Origin: CAZOVB01 sp964583095
GTDB taxonomy: Bacteria > Planctomycetota > Phycisphaerae > SM23-33
Assembly (NCBI GenBank): GCA_964583095.1
Contig: CAZOVB010000006.1
Coordinates: forward strand, 1-64,000
Direction: 5' to 3'
Length of the DNA stretch: 64,000 nucleotides
In this document: piece after piece, positions 34,407 to 44,193 of the stretch
Layout of the letters: each line of letters starts with the position of its first letter
Numbering within the stretch: position 1 is the stretch's first letter
The notes under the pieces: model-generated
Databases searched by the model: none
Told to the model about the DNA's origin: nothing
What the model saw: only the letters and a program-made list of their open reading frames with translations
Made by a program: the position numbers and the translations under genes

Positions 34407-37400
34407 ATCCCTCGCTTTCCCCTGGGCAGAGGCCACGATACCCGCAGCCCGAACAGCTCTTGCCCTGCGAAGGCTCAAAGCTCCCCAATCGGCGGTCGCG
34501 GATCATCGCTGCAGCCACCCTTTTCATATCCTCCAGTCTTTTTTCGATCTGCGTGGTTGTCCATTCCAGCCGGTGTGTGATACCGCTGCGAAGGAAGTAA
34601 AGCGTCGCCGGGGGCGGGGAAGATCCGAGGTGCCTCGCGGCTGCGGCAGCGTAGAGGAGCATCTGGGTTTCGTACTTCTCTGCCCGCTTCTGGGACTCGG
34701 CGCCTTTGACACGGTCGGATTTGTAGTCGACGATTTGCCACCGGCCCGAGGCGTCCTGGTAGAGCAGGTCGATCTGCCCCCGAAGCAGGGCGGGGCCCGC
34801 CTCGGTCAGGAAATCCAGTTCGCGATGGAGGATCCGTGCGTTTCGAAGTTCCTCGCCCAGTGGGGATTTCCGCAGGCGATCGAGTGCATCGGCCAAAAGT
34901 TCCCGGACCTCCGGTCCCTGCCAGGAGGTATCCAGTTCCATCTCTGCCCGGACTCGCTGGAGTAGAGCTTCGCTCTTCTGGGGCTTGTCGAAATTGGCCC
35001 ATTCCATGCAACGATGCAGCACGCTGCCCAGCAGAAGCGGGTCGCTGCCGACAGCGCCCGAGATGCCCTTGGATGCCCGGCCGGGCAAGGGCGGAGGCGT
35101 AAGGCGCAGCTCGTGACGCAGGTAGTAGAGCCTCGGACACTGCAGGTAATCGCTCAGGGCGGTTACGGCCAGTTCGATGCGTCCGATATCCGGCGGGACG
35201 GGTCCCAGAAGTTCCGGATGGGGGGTGTCGGTGGTCTGGAGCATGGACTGGGCCATCTGGTGTTCGTCCCGGCAGGATTCCAGCAGTCGCTGCCCCCTGG
35301 TTTTTCGTCCTCCCGGCGGCATTGCCGGGGAGGGGGTGGCGATTTTGAGCAGCATTTCGTGCTGCCCCCCATACCGGACGCTGTCATCTCCGGCGTCGGC
35401 GGCACGGGCGAGGCCCAGGGGCTCATCGAGGAGATCCAACCAGGAACGGCTGGATTTGAATCGCCCCTGTTTGCTTCGCCAATCGGCTCCGACGAGAATC
35501 AGGTAGTCCTCGTGGCGGGTCATGGCCACGTAGAGCAGGCGAAGGGATTCGCGATCTTCCTCGGAGCGTTCCTGCAACCGGGACAGTGACCAGGCGGCTC
35601 CCTGGGGTTCATCGTTCTCAGTGGTGTCGATCGTCGCCTGCCAGCCCGCGCGGATAAGCAGGTTGCCGGTTCGCCCGCCGGGGGCGGTGTTCAGATCCGG
35701 GAGGATCACCACGGGGAACTCCAGGCCCTTGGCCTTGTGGATGGTCATGATGCGGATAACGTCGTCGTTTTCATCCGAGACCAGGGCCTGCTCCTGGCGT
35801 GCCTCGAAGAGGATCATGTCCTGCAACTGGTTGATGAAGCCCGAGAGGCTCAGTCCCTCGTTGCCGGCGTTTCGACCCATCTCGATCAGTCGGCGGATGT
35901 TGCCGAGTTTCTGTCTGCCCTGGAAGTCGGTCAGGACCGTGGCCTCGAAGCCGGTGGACTCGAGGATCTCTTCCAGTAACCCATCGATGCCGGCGGCGTT
36001 CTTGATCTTTGCGAGGCGATGAATCAAACTCCCTGCCTCCCGGAGGGACTCCAGGGCTTGTTTCGATAGACGCTCGGAAAGTTTGTCCAGACTCCCGGGG
36101 TGGTTGACGGCCGGGACCAGTGGGCGAGGGCAGTGTTGAGCAATGTGCAACAGCGCATTGTCGTCCAAGGCCACCAGGGGGCTGCGGAGCAAGCCTGCAA
36201 ACGAAACGTCGTCGAGGGGATTGTCCACGCAGCGCAGAGCGTTGAGCAGGTCCGTTACCTCCTGCTGATTGAGGAAGCCGGCCCCGCCGATGACCAGCGG
36301 CTCGAGCCCTTGTCGGGCCAGGGCCCGCTGGAAGACGTGGCCGTGGGTCATCCGGGAAAGCAGAATGGCGATATCTCCCTGGCGGACAGGCCGAAGCTGC
36401 TGCGAGGCCGGTTCGCGGATCAGTCGAGCCGAGGGGGCCAGAAGCTCGGTAATGCGCTGGGCGGTCAGCTCGGCCTGAAGCTGGATGCTGTGCTGGGCAT
36501 CTTCCGGCTCGGATTGATCCGGCCCGCAGGCCAGGAGCAATTCGGCGGTGGGATGTTCGGGAACATCGGGCCTGTGAGACTCCAGAGGCTGGTAGGCCTC
36601 GCCCATCAGTTCCGAGAAGACATGGTTCACCAAGGCGACACCGGGTGCGTGCGTGCGGAAGGAGAGGTCGAGCGTTTCGCTTCGGTTCCTGCCAAAGGCC
36701 TCGCAGAGGCCTTGGAAGACTTCCACCTGGGCTCCCCGGAACCGGTAGATGCTCTGTTTGGCATCGCCGACCACGAAAAGGCGCCCCTGGGCCAGGGCCT
36801 GCTCCTGCGAGCCCAGCAAGTCCAGGAGCATCTGCACCTGGAAAGCGTCGGTGTCCTGGCATTCGTCGATGAGGAGCTGCTTGATCCCCGAGGACAGTTC
36901 CTCGCGGACGTCGGGTCGGGCAAGCAGCAATTGACGTGTCTGGCCAAGCAGGTCGTCAAAGTCCAGGAGTCCCAGGCGACGCTTCTTTCTGTCGTAGAGT
37001 TCCCGGCCTCTCTCGGCCAGTGTCCCCAGCGCGGCCAGGGCCTCGGCGTCCTGCTCGTCCTGGGGGCCCAACTGTCCGAACCAGTCCCGCCAGATCTTGA
37101 GTCTTTCAACGATGAAGTTGATCCGGGTGATCAGGTCTTCCTTGGCCTCGGCCGAGCCCCAGACCTTCTTGCTGCCGGTGTTCGTCCGCACGGTCTGGAG
37201 TTCATCGAAAACCTGGACCGATTCCGGCCCGTGAAGGATCTGTTCGGCCAGGCCCACGGTTCTCATCAGGGCCTGGGAGAGCTTGTCGCCGGGGTCGCTG
37301 ACGGGATAGCCCGAAAGGTAGGACATTTCGTCGCGCAGCTTTCGATCGACCCGTAGCGCCTGATGAGCTTCCCGGGCGGCGCGGTCGAGTTGGTCGGTCC

Positions 37401-38007
37401 AGGTATCCAGCAGGTCCTGGCGGCTGCAGAGCATTTCGAAATCGACCCGGTTGCGGTCGGCGATGAGATCCTCCACCGCTTCGGCAACCTGCTGGAAGGA
37501 CCGTCGGCCCAGGAGTTTCAGTGCTGCCGGTTCCTGGGCCTCGACAGCCGAGAGGACAACGTCCTCAGAGGCCTCCTTCCGCAGCGGATTCGTCTGGAAG
37601 TTGTCGTCGGCGACGGCGAAGGCAGGATCCAGCCCCGCGGCAAGGGCGTGTCGTCGCAGCAGGGCCGCGCAGAAGCTGTGGATCGTCCCGATTCGAGCTT
37701 CGCCGATCTGCCCAAGCCAGGTCCGCAGGTTTTCCCTCTCGGCTCCGGTGGCCTCCCGGGCCTGGGCGGCAAGCATCCGGCGGACCCGGTGGGACATTTC
37801 CAGGGCGGCCTTGCGGGTATAGGTCAGGGCCACCAGGCTGGAAAGGGAGTCTTCTTCGGGAGACATCCGCTGGAGCAACTGGAGGAATCGCAGGGAAAGG
37901 ACGAAGGTTTTGCCGCACCCGGCCCCGCTGAGCAGGGCGATGCTCTCTCCGGCGCGATCGACGGCTGCGGCTTGCTGGGCAGGGGTGAGTTTGAATCCAC
38001 CCGTCAT
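34378..38007 (-). CDS. addA: AddA-type UvrD/Rep helicase-nuclease subunit
   Basis: 1209 residues; part of a two-subunit enzyme that resects double-strand breaks for recombination. Superfamily-1 helicase motifs: Walker A GAGCGKTF (28-35), TYTRKAA, Walker B DECQDTD, GDAKQSIYRFRGA, motif V IMTIHKAKGLEFPVV, motif VI LYVAMTRHEDYLILVG. The C-terminal PD-(D/E)xK nuclease has GSVLHRCMEW, RGQIDLL and VDYKSDR. CPRLYYLR before it and CSGCGYRGLC at the end supply four cysteines of a Fe-S nuclease clamp, which in the best-known enzymes belongs to AddB. The start at 38007 overlaps the addB-like stop by one base (TAATG). Confidence 0.88.
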   Translation of the reverse strand: MTGGFKLTPAQQAAAVDRAGESIALLSGAGCGKTFVLSLRFLQLLQRMSPEEDSLSSLVALTYTRKAALEMSHRVRRMLAAQAREATGAERENLRTWLGQIGEARIGTIHSFCAALLRRHALAAGLDPAFAVADDNFQTNPLRKEASEDVVLSAVEAQEPAALKLLGRRSFQQVAEAVEDLIADRNRVDFEMLCSRQDLLDTWTDQLDRAAREAHQALRVDRKLRDEMSYLSGYPVSDPGDKLSQALMRTVGLAEQILHGPESVQVFDELQTVRTNTGSKKVWGSAEAKEDLITRINFIVERLKIWRDWFGQLGPQDEQDAEALAALGTLAERGRELYDRKKRRLGLLDFDDLLGQTRQLLLARPDVREELSSGIKQLLIDECQDTDAFQVQMLLDLLGSQEQALAQGRLFVVGDAKQSIYRFRGAQVEVFQGLCEAFGRNRSETLDLSFRTHAPGVALVNHVFSELMGEAYQPLESHRPDVPEHPTAELLLACGPDQSEPEDAQHSIQLQAELTAQRITELLAPSARLIREPASQQLRPVRQGDIAILLSRMTHGHVFQRALARQGLEPLVIGGAGFLNQQEVTDLLNALRCVDNPLDDVSFAGLLRSPLVALDDNALLHIAQHCPRPLVPAVNHPGSLDKLSERLSKQALESLREAGSLIHRLAKIKNAAGIDGLLEEILESTGFEATVLTDFQGRQKLGNIRRLIEMGRNAGNEGLSLSGFINQLQDMILFEARQEQALVSDENDDVIRIMTIHKAKGLEFPVVILPDLNTAPGGRTGNLLIRAGWQATIDTTENDEPQGAAWSLSRLQERSEEDRESLRLLYVAMTRHEDYLILVGADWRSKQGRFKSSRSWLDLLDEPLGLARAADAGDDSVRYGGQHEMLLKIATPSPAMPPGGRKTRGQRLLESCRDEHQMAQSMLQTTDTPHPELLGPVPPDIGRIELAVTALSDYLQCPRLYYLRHELRLTPPPLPGRASKGISGAVGSDPLLLGSVLHRCMEWANFDKPQKSEALLQRVRAEMELDTSWQGPEVRELLADALDRLRKSPLGEELRNARILHRELDFLTEAGPALLRGQIDLLYQDASGRWQIVDYKSDRVKGAESQKRAEKYETQMLLYAAAAARHLGSSPPPATLYFLRSGITHRLEWTTTQIEKRLEDMKRVAAAMIRDRRLGSFEPSQGKSCSGCGYRGLCPGESEGFTDSEARCR

Positions 38008-41000
38008 TATGTGTTCTCCGCAGGGGGGGTGTCCGAGGCTTGCTTGAGTCGCCGGCGGGCGGGACTGTGCCGGCAGATCGCGCGATACGGACACCAGCTC
38101 AGGCATTGGCTCAAGGGATAGAGCGAGAAGTTCCCCTCGCCCATCTCCCGGGTATATCCGGCCACCGCTTCGAGAGCGTCCCGGTGTCGTTGGGCAAAGC
38201 CCTCATTCGGTCTATATTCTCCGGCGTAGGGTCTCATGGGCCCGAAGCACTGGACCTGGTCCTTGAGGACCTGGTGGAAGGCTCCTCCCAGAGACTTCTG
38301 CTCCAGGAGTCTGGTCACCGCTTCGAGATACAGGGCCAGTTGAACGTTCTGCCCCGACTCCAGTTCTTTCTTGGTCGGCAAAGAGCCGGTCTTGTAGTCG
38401 ATGACCATCAGTCCGACCTGGCCGAGAAACTCGGCATTGTCCACCCGGTCGATCCGCCCGCGGAGACGGATGCTCTTGCCGCCGGGAAGATCGATCTCCA
38501 CCGGCTCTGGACGGCTGGCCGGGTCGTGCAGATCGCCATCCTTGTCCAGGGGCATTCCGAAGGCCAGCTCGAAACACAAAGACCAGCACTGCAGTTCCGT
38601 GGGCTTCTGCTGGGTGAGGACATAGCCGCGAAGGGACTGTTCCATCTGCTCGCGCTGGACCTGCCAGAGCATTGGCCAGTCCGGCCGGATGGCTTCCACG
38701 CGCTGCGAGGCATCCCCGGATGCCTGATCAAAGGCGTTCTGGACGGTCTTGGAATCAAGGTCTTCCAGCGAAAAGCCCGGGCCGAACTGGTCTCGCAGCC
38801 CGGACATCATCCGGTAGAGGACCTCGTGGCAGTACGTGCCCCGGTCGGTAGCTTCCAGGAGCCTGGCCGGTTCGGGCAAGGGCTCCAGGTTCAGGACATA
38901 CCTGGCAAAGTAGTGCCATCGGCAAGCGGCAAAGAGGTTCAATTGGGAGGCCGAATAGACCCGCTGGTCTGCGAATGTCTTCTTGAGATCCGCCAGCAGT
39001 TCCGGTTGACTGATCCGGCCGTCCCATCGTCCGCATGGCCGGGAAGCCCACCTCTTGCTTCGGACCCAGATTCCCGCCCCCGCGCGGCAGAGATATTCGG
39101 GAGCATTGGCCGAGGCCCAGTTCAGCGCTTTGCCTTCCGGGTCGAGTTTGCCCAAGAAGAGCCCGGCTGCGCCGGCGAGCTTCCCATCACGCCGGGAAGA
39201 AAGCTCGCTGGTTTCGGGCAGCAGGTCCCCGGCGCGGATTCTCTCTATGGCCTCGCCCTCCAAGCCGATCGCTTCCCAGGCGCTTTGGAGGAACGAGCCG
39301 GCCGAGGCCGATCCCGCCTCGCCCTCGACATAGCTGAGCGTCAGCGATTCCCGCGCCCTGCTGATGGCCAGATAGAACAGCAGCATTTCCCTCCCGGCCA
39401 GGTCTCGCTGGGTATCCAGTTCCAGCTTGCCCGTTCGGTGCCACCGATGCCGCTGGGATTCGGGAATCAGCGGATCCTCCAGCGGTGGCTGAGGGAAGAC
39501 GCCCTCGTTGAGCCCCAGAAGGAAGACGTGCCTCCAGCGCATGGCCCGTGCATCCAGGACACCCAGTACGTCCACCATGGATTCACCGCCGGAGGGGGGG
39601 CAGGTCGCCATGCGAAGCGCCTGAGTGACGGCAGGGAGGTCCGCAGCCTCGCTGCCAAGCTCGGCAAGCAGCTCCTGGAGGCGCGAGAGTGCCCGCAGGT
39701 CCCGCGAGGCAAGCTCCAGGTCCTCCATTTGCCGACAGGTCTCTTCCAGGTGCAGGGCTTGCATCGCTGCGGAGGGGCCCTTGTCACAGGCCTCCTGGGC
39801 GATACCCAGCAAGGCCTCGAGCATTTCCATCGCCTGATCGATGTCGTGTTGCGTGACGGGCAGGGAGCCCAGTCTGCCTCGGACCGAAGGCTGATCCTCG
39901 CTGTCCTGGTCTTCCTCATGCAATCGGCCGGATGAATTCAGCGCCTCGCGGACTCGTCGGGCGCCTCGGCTGTAAGCCGCTCTCCCGGCGAGTACGTTGC
40001 CCTGCCGGATGACCATTTCGGCGACTTGGCAGTGCCAGGCAGAGAAGGAGCCCAGAACTTCCGGCCGAAAGTAGCTGCTGCCCATCACGCCCAAAACGTC
40101 GCGATAGTTGAACTCGGGGGCAAGGGAGCAGACCTGCATGCAGAATCGCACCGGGCCCGCTTCGAGCAGGGGCCAAGGCGCCGGTCTGCAGGGGATGTTG
40201 TGCTCGGCGAAGGTCTTCTGGATCCGGTTTCGGTAGGGTTGTATCGTCCGGGCCAGGACGCTGATGGAACCGGCAGGGGCCCCAGCCAGGAGCAACCGCT
40301 TGATTCGGCGGGCCACGGCGCGGATTTCCGCATCGATATTCGGTGCAGCCAGGCAGTGAATCTTTCCGGTCCGGCAAGGCCTGGAGGGCTGGAAGGTGAA
40401 AATCTGCCGCTGGAGCTTCTCAAGCTCCCCGGATGCTCCAGCGGGCGACGAGGTCTGGATCTCTGCCAGATCCTCGCCGAACGTTGCCTTGAGGGCGTTG
40501 GCGGTTCGCCGGGTCCAGTGCCACATGCCCACGCGGTCGTCGTCGCCAAGGCAGAGGGTGATCAGCGTCGCCTGAACCCGGAAGCTGATGGTCCGGAGGA
40601 TCTCAAGCTGGGTGGGGGTCAAGTCGGTGAAACCGTCCACCGCCAAGGCCTGGATATTCTCCAGCCCGGGCAGGTCCTTGCCATTGGCCTCGGCGAGGGC
40701 ATCGCGGGCCAGCCACATCTGACCTGCGGTGTCGACAAGGTTCTTCTCGCGGAGAATCTTCTGATGGCGCTGATAGACCTTGAGAAGATCCGCCCCGGCC
40801 CCGGCGGCAAGGTCCTCTGCCCCCCCCAGTGCCTCGGGGTTGATCGCGGAGCGTTTGAGCTGGGAAATAGCACGATCGACCGCCAGGGCTGCCCCCGGGG
40901 TCTCGGCCGACTCGGCCAGGACGCCCAGCAGTCCCTCCTGTTTGCACTGGGTGAGGAGACGCCGAATCTGCACCTGCCGGGCCACCGGGGAAATCTCGGC

Positions 41001-41300
41001 CGGCGGCGAGGAGCCGGCCGAGAGTATGCGACCGGCCAGGGCGCGGAAAGTCATCACTTGCGGCGAAATCAGCACGCCCCTGGATGAAAGGGCCAAAAGC
41101 TGCCGACGCGTCCACTGGGCGGTCGCCTGTGTGGGAACGACCAGCAGGCAGCTTCCCGGGCCGCAGCGCTGCTCGACAAGCCCGTACCATCGATGACAGG
41201 CCGAGGACTTCCCACTGCCGGCCGGGCCGGTCAGCAACCGGACCCGCTGCGGGCAGCGTCGGATGCTCTCGATCAGGTTTTCGGTGCGCGGTGGGCCCAT
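38007..41300 (-). CDS. addB: AddB-type helicase-like/Fe-S nuclease subunit
   Basis: 1097 residues; partner of the downstream AddA-like gene. The N-terminus has Walker A TGPAGSGKSSACHR (25-38) and VVPTQATA. The rest of the helicase domains are divergent, as expected for AddB, which does not unwind. The C-terminal nuclease has YCHEVLYRMM, RGRIDRVD and VIDYKTGSLP. FAACRWHYFARY and CLSWCPYRAIC give the four-cysteine Fe-S signature. The ATG at 41300 is chosen because the frame upstream to 41465 is Cys/Arg-rich and non-homologous; no strong ribosome site is seen. It overlaps addA by TAATG, so the subunits are co-translated. Confidence 0.85.
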   Translation of the reverse strand: MGPPRTENLIESIRRCPQRVRLLTGPAGSGKSSACHRWYGLVEQRCGPGSCLLVVPTQATAQWTRRQLLALSSRGVLISPQVMTFRALAGRILSAGSSPPAEISPVARQVQIRRLLTQCKQEGLLGVLAESAETPGAALAVDRAISQLKRSAINPEALGGAEDLAAGAGADLLKVYQRHQKILREKNLVDTAGQMWLARDALAEANGKDLPGLENIQALAVDGFTDLTPTQLEILRTISFRVQATLITLCLGDDDRVGMWHWTRRTANALKATFGEDLAEIQTSSPAGASGELEKLQRQIFTFQPSRPCRTGKIHCLAAPNIDAEIRAVARRIKRLLLAGAPAGSISVLARTIQPYRNRIQKTFAEHNIPCRPAPWPLLEAGPVRFCMQVCSLAPEFNYRDVLGVMGSSYFRPEVLGSFSAWHCQVAEMVIRQGNVLAGRAAYSRGARRVREALNSSGRLHEEDQDSEDQPSVRGRLGSLPVTQHDIDQAMEMLEALLGIAQEACDKGPSAAMQALHLEETCRQMEDLELASRDLRALSRLQELLAELGSEAADLPAVTQALRMATCPPSGGESMVDVLGVLDARAMRWRHVFLLGLNEGVFPQPPLEDPLIPESQRHRWHRTGKLELDTQRDLAGREMLLFYLAISRARESLTLSYVEGEAGSASAGSFLQSAWEAIGLEGEAIERIRAGDLLPETSELSSRRDGKLAGAAGLFLGKLDPEGKALNWASANAPEYLCRAGAGIWVRSKRWASRPCGRWDGRISQPELLADLKKTFADQRVYSASQLNLFAACRWHYFARYVLNLEPLPEPARLLEATDRGTYCHEVLYRMMSGLRDQFGPGFSLEDLDSKTVQNAFDQASGDASQRVEAIRPDWPMLWQVQREQMEQSLRGYVLTQQKPTELQCWSLCFELAFGMPLDKDGDLHDPASRPEPVEIDLPGGKSIRLRGRIDRVDNAEFLGQVGLMVIDYKTGSLPTKKELESGQNVQLALYLEAVTRLLEQKSLGGAFHQVLKDQVQCFGPMRPYAGEYRPNEGFAQRHRDALEAVAGYTREMGEGNFSLYPLSQCLSWCPYRAICRHSPARRRLKQASDTPPAENT

Positions 41301-41436
41301 GGGAGCATTGTGTCGCGCAGGGGACCGGGATGCAATGCCGCGAAAAGGAGCCCTTGCCACCGCCGGGTGAAACTGTAGGATCGTTCCCGATGAACCGATA
41401 TGCATTCCATGGCGTAACTCTCCGCAGGAGCAGCAC

Positions 41437-44193
41437 GTGCAGGAACTCACCCAACCGCAGGCCATCGAGCGGGTCGCCCAATGGTTCGACCAGCAGTTGC
41501 TGCTGCGCCCGAGGAATGTGGATCTCTACCAGCCCGGCACCCGCCTCGACTATGACGTAAGGGGCATCTATCCGGACCGACCCGGGCGGGTGAGCCTGGA
41601 GATAGAGCGTTTCGTGGGCGGAGGTTACGCAGGGCAGGTCTACCGGGTCAAACTGCTGGAAATCGACGCCCCCGAAGGGCCGATCGGCGAGTTGGAAGTC
41701 GGTGGATTTTACGCGATGAAGATCCTCAAGCCGCCGGCACCCATGGCCCAGCGGTTTCGGGATCTGATTTACAAACTCGGCTTCCAGGGGCCCTTCACGA
41801 TCCAGGTGAATCCCGTGGCTGCCCGGGCAGGGGCCCTGTGGCAGAAGTTCATCCGCCGCGCGGCAGCCGAGACTTTCGGCTCTGAGAGGCACGTGGCGGA
41901 TATTCACGCAACTTTCACCGATCCTGTTATCGGGGCCTGCGGCGAATTCAGCGAGTGGATTGACGGCAGGACGTGGCGGTACGAGACCGATGACGATCTT
42001 TCCGCCCGCAGGCACTGGAAACCGGGCCAGGACGACTCCCAGGTGGGTTCACCTGAATACCGGGCCAAGAAGGTCTTCATGGACCGCCTGGTCGAAATGC
42101 TTCACGAGATGGGTGCGCCCGAACTGGCCCGTCAGTACACCTGGTGGACCTGCAAGAGCCAGCCGAACTGCCTCAAGCGACGCCAGGCCGAGACCGACCC
42201 GGCCGGAGGCCTGACCGCGGTGGACTTCCGCGCGGGCCTGGCCTTGCTGCCCGTGTTGCCGATGAGCCCCGCCGACGTGGCGCTGATCTTCAAGGGTCTG
42301 CTTCGAGGCAGCCTGGTGCAGTTTGACCGGGGCAACCTGGAGGGTCTGCGGCGTTACGTGGAAGCCAGAAGTGAGCTTTTCCAAGACATGGCCGGCGCGC
42401 TGGATGAGCTTCGCAGTTGCGAGGTGGTCTATCGCAATTCCATGCCGGACATCACGCACAATCACGTTCGCTTGCTTTACAGCTCGTCGCTCTGGTCCCA
42501 GATTCTCGATTCCACCGCGCAGAGCTATCGCGTGAGGGGCATTGCCGATGAAGAGACCACCGAAGGTCTCCGCGCGAGTCAGCTGCGGACGCTTTGCTTC
42601 TGGAAACTCGGTCTGGTCGCGAAGCTTTCACTGCTGGCCGGGGTCCTCGTGCTTCTCTACGGCGCTGTCAAGTGGGTCTGGGACGGCCCGGCGGCGAAGT
42701 TGCTCGGCAACCCCCGGCAGTGGGCTTGGCCCCTGAGCGGCGAATGGACGCTTGGGGCTTTTGCAGGCATCATTCTGGGCCTGCTGCTGCTTCGCATCCG
42801 TGCCATGTGGGGCAGAGCGGACATCCGCAGGCACACGATCAAGGCCCTGACCTGCCCGGGGTACCTGCTGCGCGCGATGCGAGGCCGGATGGCCGAGAGA
42901 ATCATCGACTGGGTCCGCTGCGGCAGGGTGAGTCCGGCCAAGGCTGTCGCCCTGACGCGCAGTCCCGTCCGGGCCTTTGGCCATTTCCTGCTGAGTTTCA
43001 TCCCGCTGGTCTTCCTGCACCGGATGCTCACCGATCGCCGCTACGCGCGGGACCTGCTATGGTACATTTTCGTTCGGCCTGTGCGGCTGCTTTTCAGTCC
43101 GGAACTTCGCGAGCAGTGGCTGCGCGAGATGGTCTCCGATGGACAGCGGAGGCACATGCTCACCGAGGAAGACGCCCACGAGATTCTCTCGCGGATCAAG
43201 GAGCCCTACATTCAGAAGTACCTCAAGAGCCTGGCTGTGCATGTATGCACGCTGCCGGTGACGCAACTGGTCGGGGTCATCATCGGAGCTTGGATCGCTG
43301 TTTCTCAGGGCATGAACTGGGCGCAGTTCCTGGCCACGACCGGAGCGATCATCGCGATTTTCGCCGTGACGCCAATTTCGCCCGGTTCGATTACCCGCGG
43401 GCTGTATGTGGTGTATCTGGTCATTCGCGAGCGGAATTTCCGGGATTACAACATCGCCGTGTTCCTGGGATTCTTCAAGTATGTCGGGTATCTGGCCTTT
43501 CCGATCCAGATGGCCTATCGGTACCCGGTGCTGGCCAGGTTCATGGCCGCCCACTGGGCGACAGGTGCGGTCCACGTGGTACCGGTCTTCGGCGAACACG
43601 GGGCGCTGCTGGAGCATGGGGTATTCGATCTGTTCTACAACTACCCGCTGACACTCCGCAGGCGCCTTGGCGAAAAGGCACAGATCAGAGAAAAGCTCGC
43701 TGCCCGGCACATTCATGCACTGGGTCTTGGCCTGCTGGCAGCGGCCGGTTGGATCGCCTGCGCGTCGGCCTATTCCCGCATCACCGGCTCCGGACTTGTC
43801 CGCTGGGCCGACGACGGCTCTCTGCTGCTGACCCACTCGCTCCAGGTGCTCTGGCCGGCGGTAATCCTGCTTCCCGCCCTGGCAGGAGGCTTGACCTCGA
43901 TGCTGGCCGGCGGCCTCGGTTCGGCCCGAAGGATTCTTCTTTCGGTGGGGTGCGGCGCACTGGCTGGAGTACTCGGGGCCGCGGCGGTGTTGACCCTCCA
44001 AGGAGGCGAAGCGCTCTCCGGGCGGCTTGCCTCGGGTGCGGGAATCTGGCACGTCTCGATGTACCTGCTCTGGCGGGTCTTCCTCTTTGCCCTGCTGGCA
44101 GCGCTGGGTGGGGCCTTTGCCGAAACCAGGCCGATGACCCGCCCGAGGCTTACTGCATCCCCAACCCCAGCCGCAGAATCAACTGGGCAGTGA
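41437..44193 (+). CDS. Large membrane protein with divergent protein-kinase-like N-terminal domain
   Basis: 918 residues, not assigned to any family I know. Residues 55-270 have kinase-like landmarks: Gly-rich loop VGGGYAGQVYRV (60-71), YAMKIL with Lys95, hinge-like EWIDGRTW (173-180), WWTCKSQPNC (236-245) in the place of a catalytic loop, and AVDFRAG with Asp263 in place of DFG. The spacing recalls UbiB/atypical kinases. Residues 392-900 hold about ten predicted TM helices (LSLLAGVLVLLYGAVKW, VTQLVGVIIGAWIAV, ILLSVGCGALAGVLGAAAVL). No signal peptide. Divergent from addB; its 3' end overlaps pgpA tail to tail by 44 bases. Kinase fold and activity are inferences. Confidence 0.65.
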   Translation: MQELTQPQAIERVAQWFDQQLLLRPRNVDLYQPGTRLDYDVRGIYPDRPGRVSLEIERFVGGGYAGQVYRVKLLEIDAPEGPIGELEVGGFYAMKILKPPAPMAQRFRDLIYKLGFQGPFTIQVNPVAARAGALWQKFIRRAAAETFGSERHVADIHATFTDPVIGACGEFSEWIDGRTWRYETDDDLSARRHWKPGQDDSQVGSPEYRAKKVFMDRLVEMLHEMGAPELARQYTWWTCKSQPNCLKRRQAETDPAGGLTAVDFRAGLALLPVLPMSPADVALIFKGLLRGSLVQFDRGNLEGLRRYVEARSELFQDMAGALDELRSCEVVYRNSMPDITHNHVRLLYSSSLWSQILDSTAQSYRVRGIADEETTEGLRASQLRTLCFWKLGLVAKLSLLAGVLVLLYGAVKWVWDGPAAKLLGNPRQWAWPLSGEWTLGAFAGIILGLLLLRIRAMWGRADIRRHTIKALTCPGYLLRAMRGRMAERIIDWVRCGRVSPAKAVALTRSPVRAFGHFLLSFIPLVFLHRMLTDRRYARDLLWYIFVRPVRLLFSPELREQWLREMVSDGQRRHMLTEEDAHEILSRIKEPYIQKYLKSLAVHVCTLPVTQLVGVIIGAWIAVSQGMNWAQFLATTGAIIAIFAVTPISPGSITRGLYVVYLVIRERNFRDYNIAVFLGFFKYVGYLAFPIQMAYRYPVLARFMAAHWATGAVHVVPVFGEHGALLEHGVFDLFYNYPLTLRRRLGEKAQIREKLAARHIHALGLGLLAAAGWIACASAYSRITGSGLVRWADDGSLLLTHSLQVLWPAVILLPALAGGLTSMLAGGLGSARRILLSVGCGALAGVLGAAAVLTLQGGEALSGRLASGAGIWHVSMYLLWRVFLFALLAALGGAFAETRPMTRPRLTASPTPAAESTGQ

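Noticed and set aside
36100..39935. Long plus-strand frames under the addAB region
   Set aside because: Antisense shadows of the helicase-nuclease genes, low-complexity and without start signals.
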